Shown: positions 1-9,373, counted from the stretch's first letter. The stretch is 36,724 nt of DNA from Sulfurovum sp. (GCA_026996325.1 JALWLU010000163.1:1-36724); one strand, 5' to 3'. The notes: generated by a model from the sequence alone, not told the origin. Program-made: numbers and translations.

Positions 1-54
1 CTTTTAATCTTAATTGCCTATAATCACAGCTCAATTTACATAAAAGGACCACTT

Positions 55-666
55 ATGAAGCTTATCAAAGGTTTGTTCACATTTATCGGTGCGATCGTCG
101 TTATCGGCTTTCTCTTCGCATTTGTGAAGTTCGATCTGGGTACACGTATGGGACAGGTGGCATCACTTGATTCAAACGCAATGCCTGAATACATGAAGAT
201 GTTCGACAAGGTACTCGAAACCGGTGACCCGGCAAAAGGTATGGTACGTAGAGTCAAGATGGAGATTCCTGAGGGAATGACCAAGCAGGAAGCGTTCGAG
301 AATGCACTCGAGATCGCGGACGAAGTTGCCAGCGAGCACGGACTTGCAATGGTTGACAGCAAAACAATGCCAAGAGGTGGAAAACTCTTCAAAGACGGTG
401 GTAAACTGACACACATCCGTTCTTACTGTTCTCCGACAATCGCGGACAAGTTCCTCAACTACTCTCCATACTTCATCGGTTTCATGCCGTGTAGAATCGG
501 ATTTGTTGAAGATGACAACGGTGACATCTACATCTATACAATGAGCATGGAGCTTATGATCAACGGTGGTAGACCACTGCCTAAAGATCTGCTCGAACTG
601 GCAAACGAAGTCAGAGACGGTATGTATCAGATGATCGAAAAGGCAGCAAAAGGTGAAGATGAGTAA
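55..666 (+). CDS. DUF302-like membrane-anchored protein
   Basis: 203-aa ORF with N-terminal TM segment; DUF302-like features (HIRSYCSPTIADKFLNYSPYFIGFMPCRI...DIYIYTMSMELMI). Confidence 0.7.
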   Translation: MKLIKGLFTFIGAIVVIGFLFAFVKFDLGTRMGQVASLDSNAMPEYMKMFDKVLETGDPAKGMVRRVKMEIPEGMTKQEAFENALEIADEVASEHGLAMVDSKTMPRGGKLFKDGGKLTHIRSYCSPTIADKFLNYSPYFIGFMPCRIGFVEDDNGDIYIYTMSMELMINGGRPLPKDLLELANEVRDGMYQMIEKAAKGEDE

Positions 667-743
667 TTCATCTCTCCTTTGCGAGAGGCTCCTGTGAGCC
701 TTTCCCTCCTTCAACCTTTCACACCACTCCCCCTTTTACCTCT

Positions 744-1241
744 ATGAAACATTCACTCTCCTATCTTGCCATACTCATCGTACTGCTCTACGCGCTTGCG
801 AACAGCTATATGAAAGAGCGCTCTAACACACCGCACCATACGGTATCGGAAAGTTACGCGAAGCACACTGCCATGCATACAGTGCCTCACATCGATGAAG
901 AGCTCTCCCGCATAGAGACGCCAGAATATACCAGAGCGTACATCACCGATATCATCAACCACGGCTCGGAAAACCTGCATTTCAAAAAAGAGGAGATCAT
1001 GGAAAAGGGGTTCGTCTCCAAAAAGGATGCCCCCAAAGTCGCCTGCTATGTAATGACTCTTGCGGGTAATAGGTGCGACTATCCCAAAGAGGCGTCACTG
1101 CTTTACACAAGCAACTGTGCAGGGTGCCACGGCAACGACGGCAAGGGGCTTGGCGGCACCTACCCCGACCTCACGCGCCGCCCCCTGCTTGGCATAGAGA
1201 TGCGAAAGGGTGTTCTTGAAAATCTGCGCAGCAGGCAGTGA
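744..1241 (+). CDS. small c-type cytochrome
   Basis: N-terminal hydrophobic segment and heme motif CAGCH (YTSNCAGCHGNDGKGLGGTYPDL). Confidence 0.75.
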   Translation: MKHSLSYLAILIVLLYALANSYMKERSNTPHHTVSESYAKHTAMHTVPHIDEELSRIETPEYTRAYITDIINHGSENLHFKKEEIMEKGFVSKKDAPKVACYVMTLAGNRCDYPKEASLLYTSNCAGCHGNDGKGLGGTYPDLTRRPLLGIEMRKGVLENLRSRQ

Positions 1242-1281
1242 AATATGCTATAATAATCCATCATACCATCAGGAGCAGACC

Positions 1282-1758
1282 ATGGAAGAGAATCTCAAAG
1301 CACTACTGGAAAAATCCAAAGAGACCCTTGAAAATATTGAAACAAAAATTTTAGACTACACAGATGAGCTGGGTGATGATGCCCAAGGCTATTGGGATGA
1401 CCTCAAAAACTATCTTGCAAAAGTCGGAGAGAGACTGGAGTCTTCCTATGAAGCCTATGAGCAGAAAGCGGAGCTTAAGTCGAAACTAATGCTGATGGAA
1501 GCACGTGACAGGATGGAAGCGATCCGCAGCGATGTCGAAAAGGTACTGCACAAAGTTGAGAGGAAAGGTGAACAGGAGCTTGACCTGCTGGCACTCAAAG
1601 CGCACCTTGCCAAACTCGAAGCGCAAGAGGTATGGGACGAGAAAGAGAAGGAGTTCGAACACCTCTACGCCAAGTCGAAACTCGAAGCAGAGAAGCTTTC
1701 GCAAAAGGCGCTTCACGAACTCAACGAAATCTACCTGAAGCTCAGTGAGATAGTATAG
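1282..1758 (+). CDS. coiled-coil hypothetical protein
   Basis: ATG at 1282 inside the listed ORF; Glu/Lys/Leu-rich helical sequence; TGCTATAAT extended -10 at 1246-1254. Confidence 0.7.
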   Translation: MEENLKALLEKSKETLENIETKILDYTDELGDDAQGYWDDLKNYLAKVGERLESSYEAYEQKAELKSKLMLMEARDRMEAIRSDVEKVLHKVERKGEQELDLLALKAHLAKLEAQEVWDEKEKEFEHLYAKSKLEAEKLSQKALHELNEIYLKLSEIV

Positions 1759-2366
1759 TGAAACGCTCTTTACTCGCTGCAATGGGGACTGCCCTGTTAC
1801 TGCTTGGCGGCTGTGCCCCCTACGCACAGATGCAGCTTGAGAAGCGTGCCGTTTCCCTCCAGCTTGAAACGGCCCAGAGCCGTCTTGAAGCTGTACCCCT
1901 CGAACAGAAGCGTACCGGCTTCATCTCCCTCTACCTGACACAGACCATTCTCAAAACCAAAGCGGGCAATCTGCTGGTGTATGAAGAGGCGGAGCTTGAC
2001 AGCAACTACGAGTTCAGACAGACTGCCTCGAGAACACTGGATATTGTATTCGAGAGCTTTCAGAAAAGAGCTGTCGCTTCCGTTGGCGGTATAGATGCCT
2101 ACCAGATTGTTCTTCCCAAACGGGGTATGCTCAATGTTCTTGTCCAGAAGAGAGGCATCTTCAACCTTACCCTGCTCTACGGCATGAGCAACGCGCAGCT
2201 AAAGCAGATGCTGCTGCCGCTGCATGCGAAGATCGCACCGCTGATAGAGAAAGATGTCATTACGCTGCATAACCCCGATGATGCCATACTCAGCAAGTGG
2301 GATGTGATAAAGGTGCGCTTCTACCCGCTTGTCGGACACATTCCAAGACCATTCAACGGACTCTGA
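1758..2366 (+). CDS. putative lipoprotein
   Basis: Signal peptide with lipobox LLGGC; starts at the stop of the previous gene. Confidence 0.65.
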   Translation: MKRSLLAAMGTALLLLGGCAPYAQMQLEKRAVSLQLETAQSRLEAVPLEQKRTGFISLYLTQTILKTKAGNLLVYEEAELDSNYEFRQTASRTLDIVFESFQKRAVASVGGIDAYQIVLPKRGMLNVLVQKRGIFNLTLLYGMSNAQLKQMLLPLHAKIAPLIEKDVITLHNPDDAILSKWDVIKVRFYPLVGHIPRPFNGL

Positions 2367-3307
2367 TGAGACACCTTGCTTTCTGGCTGCTGCCGCTGCT
2401 GCTCTTTGCGGTGGAGATAAAACCCATTGCGACCATCGAAGTCTCCGGCCTTGTCAGTGATATGGCCGAAGAGAACGGCTACCTCTATGTCGCTACTGAC
2501 AATGGAAGTGTCGACATTGTCGATCTTGCAACACAGAAGATCGTCCGTCAGATACACTTTGCACCGATTCTGAGAAGTGACGGCGGCTACACCCCTGCGC
2601 GGATTCACGCCATCGACCGTTACAAGGGAAAGACACTGATGGTCACCAGTGCGCCAAACGCCTACCGCAATGTATGGGTAGAGCGGAACGGCACACTCAG
2701 CAAAGTCATCGACGCTTCCCGTAACCTGATGCCAAAACACGCTTTCTTTGACAAAGCGGGGAAGATTCTCCTTGGCGGCTTCGGGTCGGAGGTCACACGC
2801 TACGATACATCGGACAGCTTCGTACACTACAGCAGACAGGTCAGCGAAAGCACCCTTGGCGGCATGGCGCTCGATGCCAAAAGAGAGGTAGCGGTCATGG
2901 CCGACGAGAGCGGCAGTGTCGCCGTCATGGAGATCAACTCCTCCAAAGTGCTGCAGCGTTTGGACAGAGAACATGTCGACAACATCTACCGCGTCGCCTA
3001 TGCAAACGGCACACTGGTTACGGCCGGGCAGGACAGGCGTGTGGGCGTCTATCTTCCTGACGGTAGTTCCTACCACATCAAAAGCGACTTCCTGGTCTAC
3101 GCTGTCGCCATCAGCCCCTCGGGGAAAACGGCACTCTACTCCAGCGGCACAGAGCACACCCTACAGCTCTTCGATACGAGAACCGGCAAAAAGGGTCACC
3201 AACTTACAGGACACCACGCCACACCGGGGAAGATCCTCTTTGTTACTGAAAAGGCCGTTATCTCCAGCGGAGATGAAAAAGTCGTCTATTTCTGGAAACT
3301 GCCCTGA
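2366..3307 (+). CDS. WD40/beta-propeller repeat protein, exported
   Basis: ATG at 2366 overlapping the upstream stop; signal peptide; repeated propeller-like blades (VSDMAEENGYLYVATDNGSVDIVDL, VTAGQDRRVGVY, LQLFDTRTGKKGHQLTGH). Confidence 0.7.
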   Translation: MRHLAFWLLPLLLFAVEIKPIATIEVSGLVSDMAEENGYLYVATDNGSVDIVDLATQKIVRQIHFAPILRSDGGYTPARIHAIDRYKGKTLMVTSAPNAYRNVWVERNGTLSKVIDASRNLMPKHAFFDKAGKILLGGFGSEVTRYDTSDSFVHYSRQVSESTLGGMALDAKREVAVMADESGSVAVMEINSSKVLQRLDREHVDNIYRVAYANGTLVTAGQDRRVGVYLPDGSSYHIKSDFLVYAVAISPSGKTALYSSGTEHTLQLFDTRTGKKGHQLTGHHATPGKILFVTEKAVISSGDEKVVYFWKLP

Positions 3308-3411
3308 TATTCAGCGACTTTCCCTCTTTTTGGGTAAATTTGCCCTCTTTTTTACAAAATACGCCAAAACTAAGCGGGAGTATCTAAAAAACAGCTACAA
3401 TAGTTCCGATG

Positions 3412-3436
3412 AAAGATGAGGATCGAGTTCATCTTT
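3412..3436 (+). promoter_or_regulatory. hairpin in the cold-shock gene leader
   Basis: AAAGATGA-ggatcgagt-TCATCTTT, 8-bp perfect stem, ~10 nt downstream of candidate -10 GCTACAAT (3394-3401). Confidence 0.45.
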
Positions 3437-3528
3437 TGAGTGTTATGTACGTGTAAAACCCTGCAAGACCCCCGAAAGACTCTCTGTTTAAATGTTTTCA
3501 CAAATTTAAATTATAAAAAGGCTACACA

Positions 3529-3747
3529 ATGGCAGAATTGGTAAATGGAACAGTAAAATGGTTCAACGATGAAAAAGGTTACGGATTTATTCAGCAGGAA
3601 AACGGAGGAAGCGATGTATTTGTACACTTCCGCCAGGTTAACAACCCTGAAGGTGGACGCGTAACACTCGCAGAGGGTCAAGCGGTCACTTTCGAAATCG
3701 GCGAAGGACAAAAAGGTCCTCAGGCTGAAAACGTTACAGCACTCTAA
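3529..3747 (+). CDS. cold shock protein (CspA family)
   Basis: [29 protein letters not shown] is the CSD RNP1/RNP2 signature. Confidence 0.95.
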   Translation: MAELVNGTVKWFNDEKGYGFIQQENGGSDVFVHFRQVNNPEGGRVTLAEGQAVTFEIGEGQKGPQAENVTAL

Positions 3748-3753
3748 AACCTC

Positions 3754-3771
3754 TCCCGGCATCCGCCGGGA
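3754..3771 (+). terminator. GC-rich hairpin after the cold-shock gene
   Basis: TCCCGGC-ATCC-GCCGGGA, no T-run. Confidence 0.45.
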
Positions 3772-3826
3772 ACCCACACTAAACTCTATCACTTCCCACT
3801 ATCACTAAAACCCCTATCACTAAAAC

Positions 3827-5221
3827 TTAGTAAGTAACTTTCAGATCCTTGTCATAGGAGAGTTCGAACAGCACCTCTATCTCTCTACGCTCATGCGGCT
3901 TCAGTGTCACAGGCATCACCACCTTGCCCTCTTTTTTCAGAGAATACTCTGCACCCTTGACTGAAAGCAGTTTCACTTTGATCTTGTCGGTGGTCGATAC
4001 CGGTATGCGCTCGACAATGCGAAGCTTTTTTGCCTTGTCTGACTTGTTGAGCACCTCCAGCCGGAAACCATCTTTTTTCTTCACAGTCGAACCGAAAATG
4101 CCGCTTTCTCTCTCTTTCTCGACAATGGGTTTTCGTACCACCCTGATATCCTGGTCAAGCTTCGTATAGAGCGCGTAGAAGTTGCCGTCATACTCACCCA
4201 CAGCACTCTCGTTAACAAGCTTTCCCTTCTCAAAAAACTTCCAACGGCGCTGCTCTATCTGAAGCTTGGGTGTAAAACGGCACACTTCAAAAACCCCCGC
4301 TCTGCGGTAAGGGTAGCTCTCGAGCGCACAGTTTACAGGCACTTTCCAGCTCATTACCGGCACCTCTTTCGCTTCGCCGGTAGAGGGAAGATTGAGGTTG
4401 ATGACCGAATACTCCCTGCTTTGCAGGTAGGTTGCCTTTGATGCAGGTGCAGTGGCAAATGTCACTTTCTCTTCCATAACCGCATCGTTTGCCGCAAGTG
4501 CCTTTTTCCTTGGCATATAGGCTCTGGCTTCGGAGACCACCCAGGGGTTGAAGTGAACGGGATAGAGGTGGACATTGGCTGTCGTGTTGTAAAAGTGCGC
4601 CTTGTCCGCTTCGATATCCACGCCGCTTCGGTTGAGCAGACTGAGCTTCTGTGTCACCTCTATCTGCCCGTTGCCCTGTAGATTGGCCTCATAGAGCGGT
4701 TTGAAGGTAACGTAGCCGTAGGGGAGCGTAAGTGTCAGCTCTTTTTTGCACGGCTTTTCCAGTATCAGCGGAAGCGTGCTGCGTGTCTCTCTGGCAAAAC
4801 GCTGTTTGAGTGCCTTGTTTTTGTAGGCAAGTTTCTCACGCTCCGTCATCAGCGCAGCTTTCTCTTTGGCGACACTTCTTGCCGCTTCGATCCACGATGT
4901 GGCATCGATGGCGTTAGGCTGCGGCAGTGTAACGAGCTTATCGAGTATCTTGCTATTTTCGGCATTGGTGCGGATAAGCCCCTCAAGGCTCCGGGACTCA
5001 CTGAAGAGTGCACAGAGACGTTCACCCGGAGGACAGTCGATACCGCTTTGCACTGCGACACTCTGGCGCTCGCACTCGGCCTTGACATTTTTGGTAAGGC
5101 CGATAAAGCTGTTTTCGGGAGTATAAGTGTAGAGGGTTTTGTCCTGATAGACGGCAAGCTGTGAAGCCATCAGAAGCGAAGATCCAAACGCCAAAAGCGG
5201 CAGCAGCATAACTCTTTTCAT
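3827..5221 (-). CDS. DUF4139-type exported protein
   Basis: Signal peptide; C-terminal region (IFGSTVKKKDGFRLEVLNKSDKAKKLRIVERIPVSTTDKIKVKL...LKPHERREIEVLFELSY) typical of DUF4139. Confidence 0.7.
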   Translation of the reverse strand: MKRVMLLPLLAFGSSLLMASQLAVYQDKTLYTYTPENSFIGLTKNVKAECERQSVAVQSGIDCPPGERLCALFSESRSLEGLIRTNAENSKILDKLVTLPQPNAIDATSWIEAARSVAKEKAALMTEREKLAYKNKALKQRFARETRSTLPLILEKPCKKELTLTLPYGYVTFKPLYEANLQGNGQIEVTQKLSLLNRSGVDIEADKAHFYNTTANVHLYPVHFNPWVVSEARAYMPRKKALAANDAVMEEKVTFATAPASKATYLQSREYSVINLNLPSTGEAKEVPVMSWKVPVNCALESYPYRRAGVFEVCRFTPKLQIEQRRWKFFEKGKLVNESAVGEYDGNFYALYTKLDQDIRVVRKPIVEKERESGIFGSTVKKKDGFRLEVLNKSDKAKKLRIVERIPVSTTDKIKVKLLSVKGAEYSLKKEGKVVMPVTLKPHERREIEVLFELSYDKDLKVTY

Positions 5222-5260
5222 CGTGCGATCCTTATAACGCTTTTGGATGAGTATAGCGCA

Positions 5261-5638
5261 CTATTGTGAACGGTTGGTATCGCTACTTTTTTTGTGTGCA
5301 CGGATGTAGTCGGCATTTTTCTGCTGAAGAAAGTCGTAAATGGCCTTGACCTCTTCATCGGTCAGGTAGTAGCGTGGCATTACGGGATGATAGCTGTTGA
5401 CACTCCTGATCATCCGCTCCAGGCTCTCCAAACGGATGTCTGGCCCTCTGAGCGCCTGTTTGCCGTGAATGTCACGAAACTCGACAATGGTACACCCCTC
5501 TCCGCTCTCTCCGTGGCACTGTGCACAGCTGACCCCGCGGGGGTTGTTGTAGAGCATCTGGCCGTACTCGTAGTGGGAGATGAAGTCCTCATCGGCCCCA
5601 AGCAGCAGCGGCAGAGTCAATAGCAGTCGTTTCCACAT
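5261..5638 (-). CDS. c-type cytochrome
   Basis: Signal peptide, CAQCH heme motif, MPRYYLTDEEVKAIYDFL C-terminal cytochrome helix. Confidence 0.8.
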   Translation of the reverse strand: MWKRLLLTLPLLLGADEDFISHYEYGQMLYNNPRGVSCAQCHGESGEGCTIVEFRDIHGKQALRGPDIRLESLERMIRSVNSYHPVMPRYYLTDEEVKAIYDFLQQKNADYIRAHKKSSDTNRSQ

Positions 5639-5664
5639 CCGATAATTCCCTAAACTAATTTGGC

Positions 5665-5670
5665 TATAAT
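5665..5670 (+). promoter_or_regulatory. -10 box for folD
   Basis: GGCTATAAT ~32 nt upstream of the ATG. Confidence 0.5.
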
Positions 5671-5701
5671 ACTACCCTAAAAATCATTACAAGGTCCCAC
5701 C

Positions 5702-6547
5702 ATGCAACTGATCGACGGAAAAGCCCTGGCAAACAAGGTTCAGACCGAAGTGGCCGAAGAGGTCGAAAGACTCAAGCAGGAGAAGAATGTCGTTCCGGGT
5801 CTGGCCGTCATTCTCGTGGGTGACGACCCCGCCAGCCATGCCTACGTCAAGATGAAAGCCAAGGCGTGCGAAAAGGTCGGCTTCTACTCCATCACCCACA
5901 ATATGCCCGATACCATTTCACAAGACGAGATCATCCAGATCATCGAGATGATGAACGCCAATCCCCATATCGACGGCATCCTGGTACAGCTGCCGCTGCC
6001 AAAGCATATCGACACCGACAAGATTCTTGAGGTCATCGACCCCAAGAAAGATGTCGACGGCTTCCACGCCTACAATGTGGGGCGTCTTGTCACCAACCTC
6101 GACAGCTTCGTTCCCTGTACGCCCCTTGGTGTGATGAAGATGTTTGAAGCCTACGACATCGATCTCGAAGGCAAGGATGTCTGCGTAGTGGGAGCAAGCA
6201 ACATCGTAGGCAAGCCCATGGCTGCCCTGCTGCTCAACGCCAACGCAACTGTGACCGTTACTCACATCTACACAAAAGACCTCAAGGCGCACACCAGCAG
6301 AGCGGACATCGTCGTTGTGGGTGTCGGTGTTCCGGGCCTCATCAAGGAAGATATGGTCAAGGAGGGTGCGGTGGTCATCGACATCGGCATCAACCGCATC
6401 GAGGACGGTTCGCTTGTGGGCGATGTGGACTTCCCCAATGTCAGCAAAAAGTGCTCCTACATCACGCCGGTCCCGGGCGGTGTGGGCCCCATGACCATTG
6501 CGATGCTGCTTAGCAACACCCTCAAAGCGGCAAAGGCGAGAGCGTAA
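5702..6547 (+). CDS. folD: bifunctional methylenetetrahydrofolate dehydrogenase/cyclohydrolase
   Basis: VGDDPASHAYVKMKAKACEKVG, DGILVQLPLPKHID, TPVPGGVGPMTIAMLLSNT. Confidence 0.97.
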   Translation: MQLIDGKALANKVQTEVAEEVERLKQEKNVVPGLAVILVGDDPASHAYVKMKAKACEKVGFYSITHNMPDTISQDEIIQIIEMMNANPHIDGILVQLPLPKHIDTDKILEVIDPKKDVDGFHAYNVGRLVTNLDSFVPCTPLGVMKMFEAYDIDLEGKDVCVVGASNIVGKPMAALLLNANATVTVTHIYTKDLKAHTSRADIVVVGVGVPGLIKEDMVKEGAVVIDIGINRIEDGSLVGDVDFPNVSKKCSYITPVPGGVGPMTIAMLLSNTLKAAKARA

Positions 6548-7519
6548 ATGAAAAAACTTGCAGACAGACTCTACCGTTTCTCCAGCTCCTGGACAGGAAC
6601 GATCATCATCGTTCTCTTTCTTATCTTCTTTGTCGCGCAGTCTTTCGTCATCCCCAGCGGGTCGATGAAGCGAACCCTGCTCATTGGCGATTTTCTCTTT
6701 GCAAAGAAGTTCTCCTACGGCATCCCCACGCCGCACTTGCCGTGGCTGGAGGTTCCGGTACTTCCCGACTTCAACGGAAACGGGCATCTCATCGAAGGAC
6801 CGCGCCCGCAGCGTGAGGACATCGTCATCTTCCGCTACCCAAGAAACGAGAAGATCCACTACGTCAAACGCTGTGTCGCCGTGGGCGGAGACGAGCTGAT
6901 CTATGCCGACAAGAAACTGCTTATCCACTTCCATGAGGGTGACACATATATCCAAAAGCACTACCCTGCAAACAAGATAAGAAAGATCCGCAGAAAACTC
7001 TGGGTAGAGAATCCCTATATGGACAAATATCCGGGCATTCAGTACGCACCGGAGGGGATGCCCATCTTCGAAGCGCTGCTGAACTACTATATGTACAACA
7101 AAAAGATCGATATGATCCCAATGATGATCGATGACCTTGACGCACCGGTCTATGACCTTGGCGGCAAAGCGATCAACGGCCTTTATGCAAAGGTTCCGGA
7201 AGACCACTTCTATATGATCGGCGACAATCGTGACAACTCCAACGACAGCCGCTTCTGGGGGCCTGTGCCCTACCGTCTCATCGTCGGAAAACCGTGGCTG
7301 ATCTACATGAGCATCGAGCACCGCTCCTACGACCAGGTGCTCAACGGTGACCACCTTGGCGGCGGGCGTGACCACGCGGGCCTCAAGCGTGTCTGCGGTG
7401 ATGTGCCCATCGACTCCAAAGCGTGTGAAAAGCTCTGGAACAAACAGCGCTACACTGTCCGCTGGGGACGCGTGGGCAGACGCATCGATACCCTTGAACT
7501 GCAGCAGCCCATCCAATGA
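6548..7519 (+). CDS. lepB: signal peptidase I
   Basis: VIPSGSMKRTLLIGD, REDIVIFRYP...HYVKRCVAVGGD, MIGDNRDNSNDSRFWGPVP. Confidence 0.96.
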   Translation: MKKLADRLYRFSSSWTGTIIIVLFLIFFVAQSFVIPSGSMKRTLLIGDFLFAKKFSYGIPTPHLPWLEVPVLPDFNGNGHLIEGPRPQREDIVIFRYPRNEKIHYVKRCVAVGGDELIYADKKLLIHFHEGDTYIQKHYPANKIRKIRRKLWVENPYMDKYPGIQYAPEGMPIFEALLNYYMYNKKIDMIPMMIDDLDAPVYDLGGKAINGLYAKVPEDHFYMIGDNRDNSNDSRFWGPVPYRLIVGKPWLIYMSIEHRSYDQVLNGDHLGGGRDHAGLKRVCGDVPIDSKACEKLWNKQRYTVRWGRVGRRIDTLELQQPIQ

Positions 7520-8160
7520 GCGAAGTAGAGATCCTCAAAATCACGGCGATGGTCATCGCCCTTGCGGTGGCGATCATCGGGCATGAGATCATGCACGGAT
7601 GGGTCGCCTACAAATATGGCGATATGACAGCCAAGAGCCTTGGAAGGCTCAAGATCAACCCATTGGTACACATCGATCCTGTGGGTACCATTGTCGTTCC
7701 TGCACTGCTCTACTTCTCCGGTGCACCATTCATCTTCGGTTGGGCGAAGCCCGTACCCATCAACATCAACACCGTCATGCGAAACGGCGGAACAAACGCT
7801 GCTGTGGCGGTCTCTCTTGCGGGTATCACCTACAACTTCGCACTTGCAGCGCTCAGTGCGGCAATTTTACCTTTCTTTCTGCATCCGGACTCTGCTGTAG
7901 GTGCCTTTATGGCACTGCTGCTCTACCAGAGTGTGCTTATCAACGTGCTGCTTGGGGTTTTCAACCTCTGGCCCATTCCGCCGCTTGACGGTGCACAGGC
8001 GCTGCGCTACATCGCAGAGAGGCTTCACTGGCGGAACTTTGCCGCATGGTATGACAGAATATACCCATACGGTATGCTCATCCTCGTTGCGGTGCTCTTC
8101 ACGCCGCTCTCTGCCTACCTCTTCACACCTGTCAGATGGATCGTGAACTGGCTACTCTAA
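7516..8160 (+). CDS. site-2 protease family (M50) membrane metallopeptidase
   Basis: IIGHEIMHGWVAYKYGD (HExxH), NLWPIPPLDGAQ. Confidence 0.92.
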   Translation: MSEVEILKITAMVIALAVAIIGHEIMHGWVAYKYGDMTAKSLGRLKINPLVHIDPVGTIVVPALLYFSGAPFIFGWAKPVPININTVMRNGGTNAAVAVSLAGITYNFALAALSAAILPFFLHPDSAVGAFMALLLYQSVLINVLLGVFNLWPIPPLDGAQALRYIAERLHWRNFAAWYDRIYPYGMLILVAVLFTPLSAYLFTPVRWIVNWLL

Positions 8161-8179
8161 TACAACAAAGGAGAATATG

Positions 8180-8644
8180 ATGTCTAAAAAATTCTATATC
8201 GCAACCGACCACGCCGGCTATGCCGTCAAAGCCTACGTCAAAGAGATCGTCACCGACCTGGGACACGAAATTATCGATCTTGGTCCCGACTCAGCTGACC
8301 GTGTCGACTACCCCGACTATGCGCACAAGTGCGCCCATGCCGTCCTTGCAGATCCGGGAAGTTTTGGCATACTCATCTGCGGCACGGGCATTGGCATCTC
8401 CATCGCCGCCAACAAGATACAGGGCATCAGAGCAGCGCTCTGCCACGACCACTACACTGCCAAACTGACACGCCAGCACAACGATGCGAACATTCTCTGC
8501 TTTGGAGAACGTGTTGTCGGCAAGGGTGTGATTGAAGACATGATAGAGGCATTTGCCAATACGGAATTTGAAGGCGGAAGACACGCGAACCGTGTTGCAA
8601 AAATTGAAGAGGGTATGTGCGGTTTTGGTTCGGATCTGGGATAA
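8180..8644 (+). CDS. rpiB: ribose 5-phosphate isomerase B
   Basis: IATDHAGYAVKAYVK, SFGILICGTGIGISIAANKIQGIRAALCHD; start could be 8177. Confidence 0.95.
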   Translation: MSKKFYIATDHAGYAVKAYVKEIVTDLGHEIIDLGPDSADRVDYPDYAHKCAHAVLADPGSFGILICGTGIGISIAANKIQGIRAALCHDHYTAKLTRQHNDANILCFGERVVGKGVIEDMIEAFANTEFEGGRHANRVAKIEEGMCGFGSDLG

Positions 8645-8670
8645 TAGAATCTTGAAGCGGGGATTCCAAC

Positions 8671-8750
8671 CCGTCATTCCTGCGAAGGCAGGAATCTTTA
8701 CGTCAATAAACAAAACAATATCAAGATCCCGCATCAAGTGCGGGATGACG
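8671..8750. repeat. REPIN-like pair of palindromes between convergent rpiB and trx
   Basis: CGTCATTCCTGCGAAGGCAGGAATC and GATCCCGCATCAAGTGCGGGATGACG, two different hairpins with inverted CGTCAT...ATGACG ends. Confidence 0.8.
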
Positions 8751-8754
8751 AGTG

Positions 8755-9126
8755 TTACTGCTGCTCAGCCTGCTGCTTTGCAACCTCTTTTCGTACCTCA
8801 TCCATATCGAGCTTCTTTACCTGCTCGATGAGATCTTTGAGCGCCTCTTCAGGAAGCATACCCGCCTGCTGAAATACACCGATACCCTCTCTCAAGATCA
8901 TGATCGTAGGAATGGAACGGATCTGGAAGTGGCCTGCAAGTGCCTGCTCCTCTTCCGTGTTTATTTTTCCAAAAAGAATATCCGGATTCTCGCCGGCTAC
9001 TTTTTCAAAAATAGGTGCAAACTGCTTACAGGGGCCGCACCACGGTGCCCAGAAGTCCAAGATCGCGATGTCGCTTGCCAGTACCCTCTCTTCGAAATTC
9101 GCTGCTGTCAGGTTTTCTAATGCCAT
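8755..9126 (-). CDS. thioredoxin
   Basis: ILDFWAPWCGPCKQFAPIFEKVA active site WCGPC. Confidence 0.95.
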   Translation of the reverse strand: MALENLTAANFEERVLASDIAILDFWAPWCGPCKQFAPIFEKVAGENPDILFGKINTEEEQALAGHFQIRSIPTIMILREGIGVFQQAGMLPEEALKDLIEQVKKLDMDEVRKEVAKQQAEQQ

Positions 9127-9232
9127 ATGTAATATCCTTATAGAGTTTATTAGCCACCATTATGACATATTGAGATAAAACTAACCATTCTTTTTATGCA
9201 CACAAGCTATGCTACAATTGATATCTGAAAAC

Positions 9233-9318
9233 AGGTTTCACCCAATGGCTCTGGCAGTCGCAAACGGCAAAGCCGCCCTACGGGTTGAGTGCTCCTTTGT
9301 CGCCATTGGGCGAAACCT
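9233..9318. repeat. 86-nt structured element, copy 1
   Basis: Terminal inverted repeat AGGTTTCACCCAATGGC/GCCATTGGGCGAAACCT around a core shared with 25111-25197 in inverse orientation. Confidence 0.85.
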
Positions 9319-9373
9319 ACTATCAAACAAAAGTTATTAAATCAATAAAACAGCCTAAATTAAAGGAAAAAAT

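Noticed and set aside
744-1241. Truncated cytochrome pseudogene
   Set aside because: Short C-terminus after the heme motif, but the frame is intact with an own signal segment; not enough evidence for decay
5918-7516. 532-aa minus-strand ORF opposite folD/lepB
   Set aside because: Shadow ORF: the opposite strand encodes clear FolD and LepB, and the translation has no recognisable domain
9233-9318. Integron attC site or tRNA gene
   Set aside because: No attC core sites (RYYYAAC/GTTRRRY) at the ends, and no cloverleaf, anticodon arm or TpsiC signature
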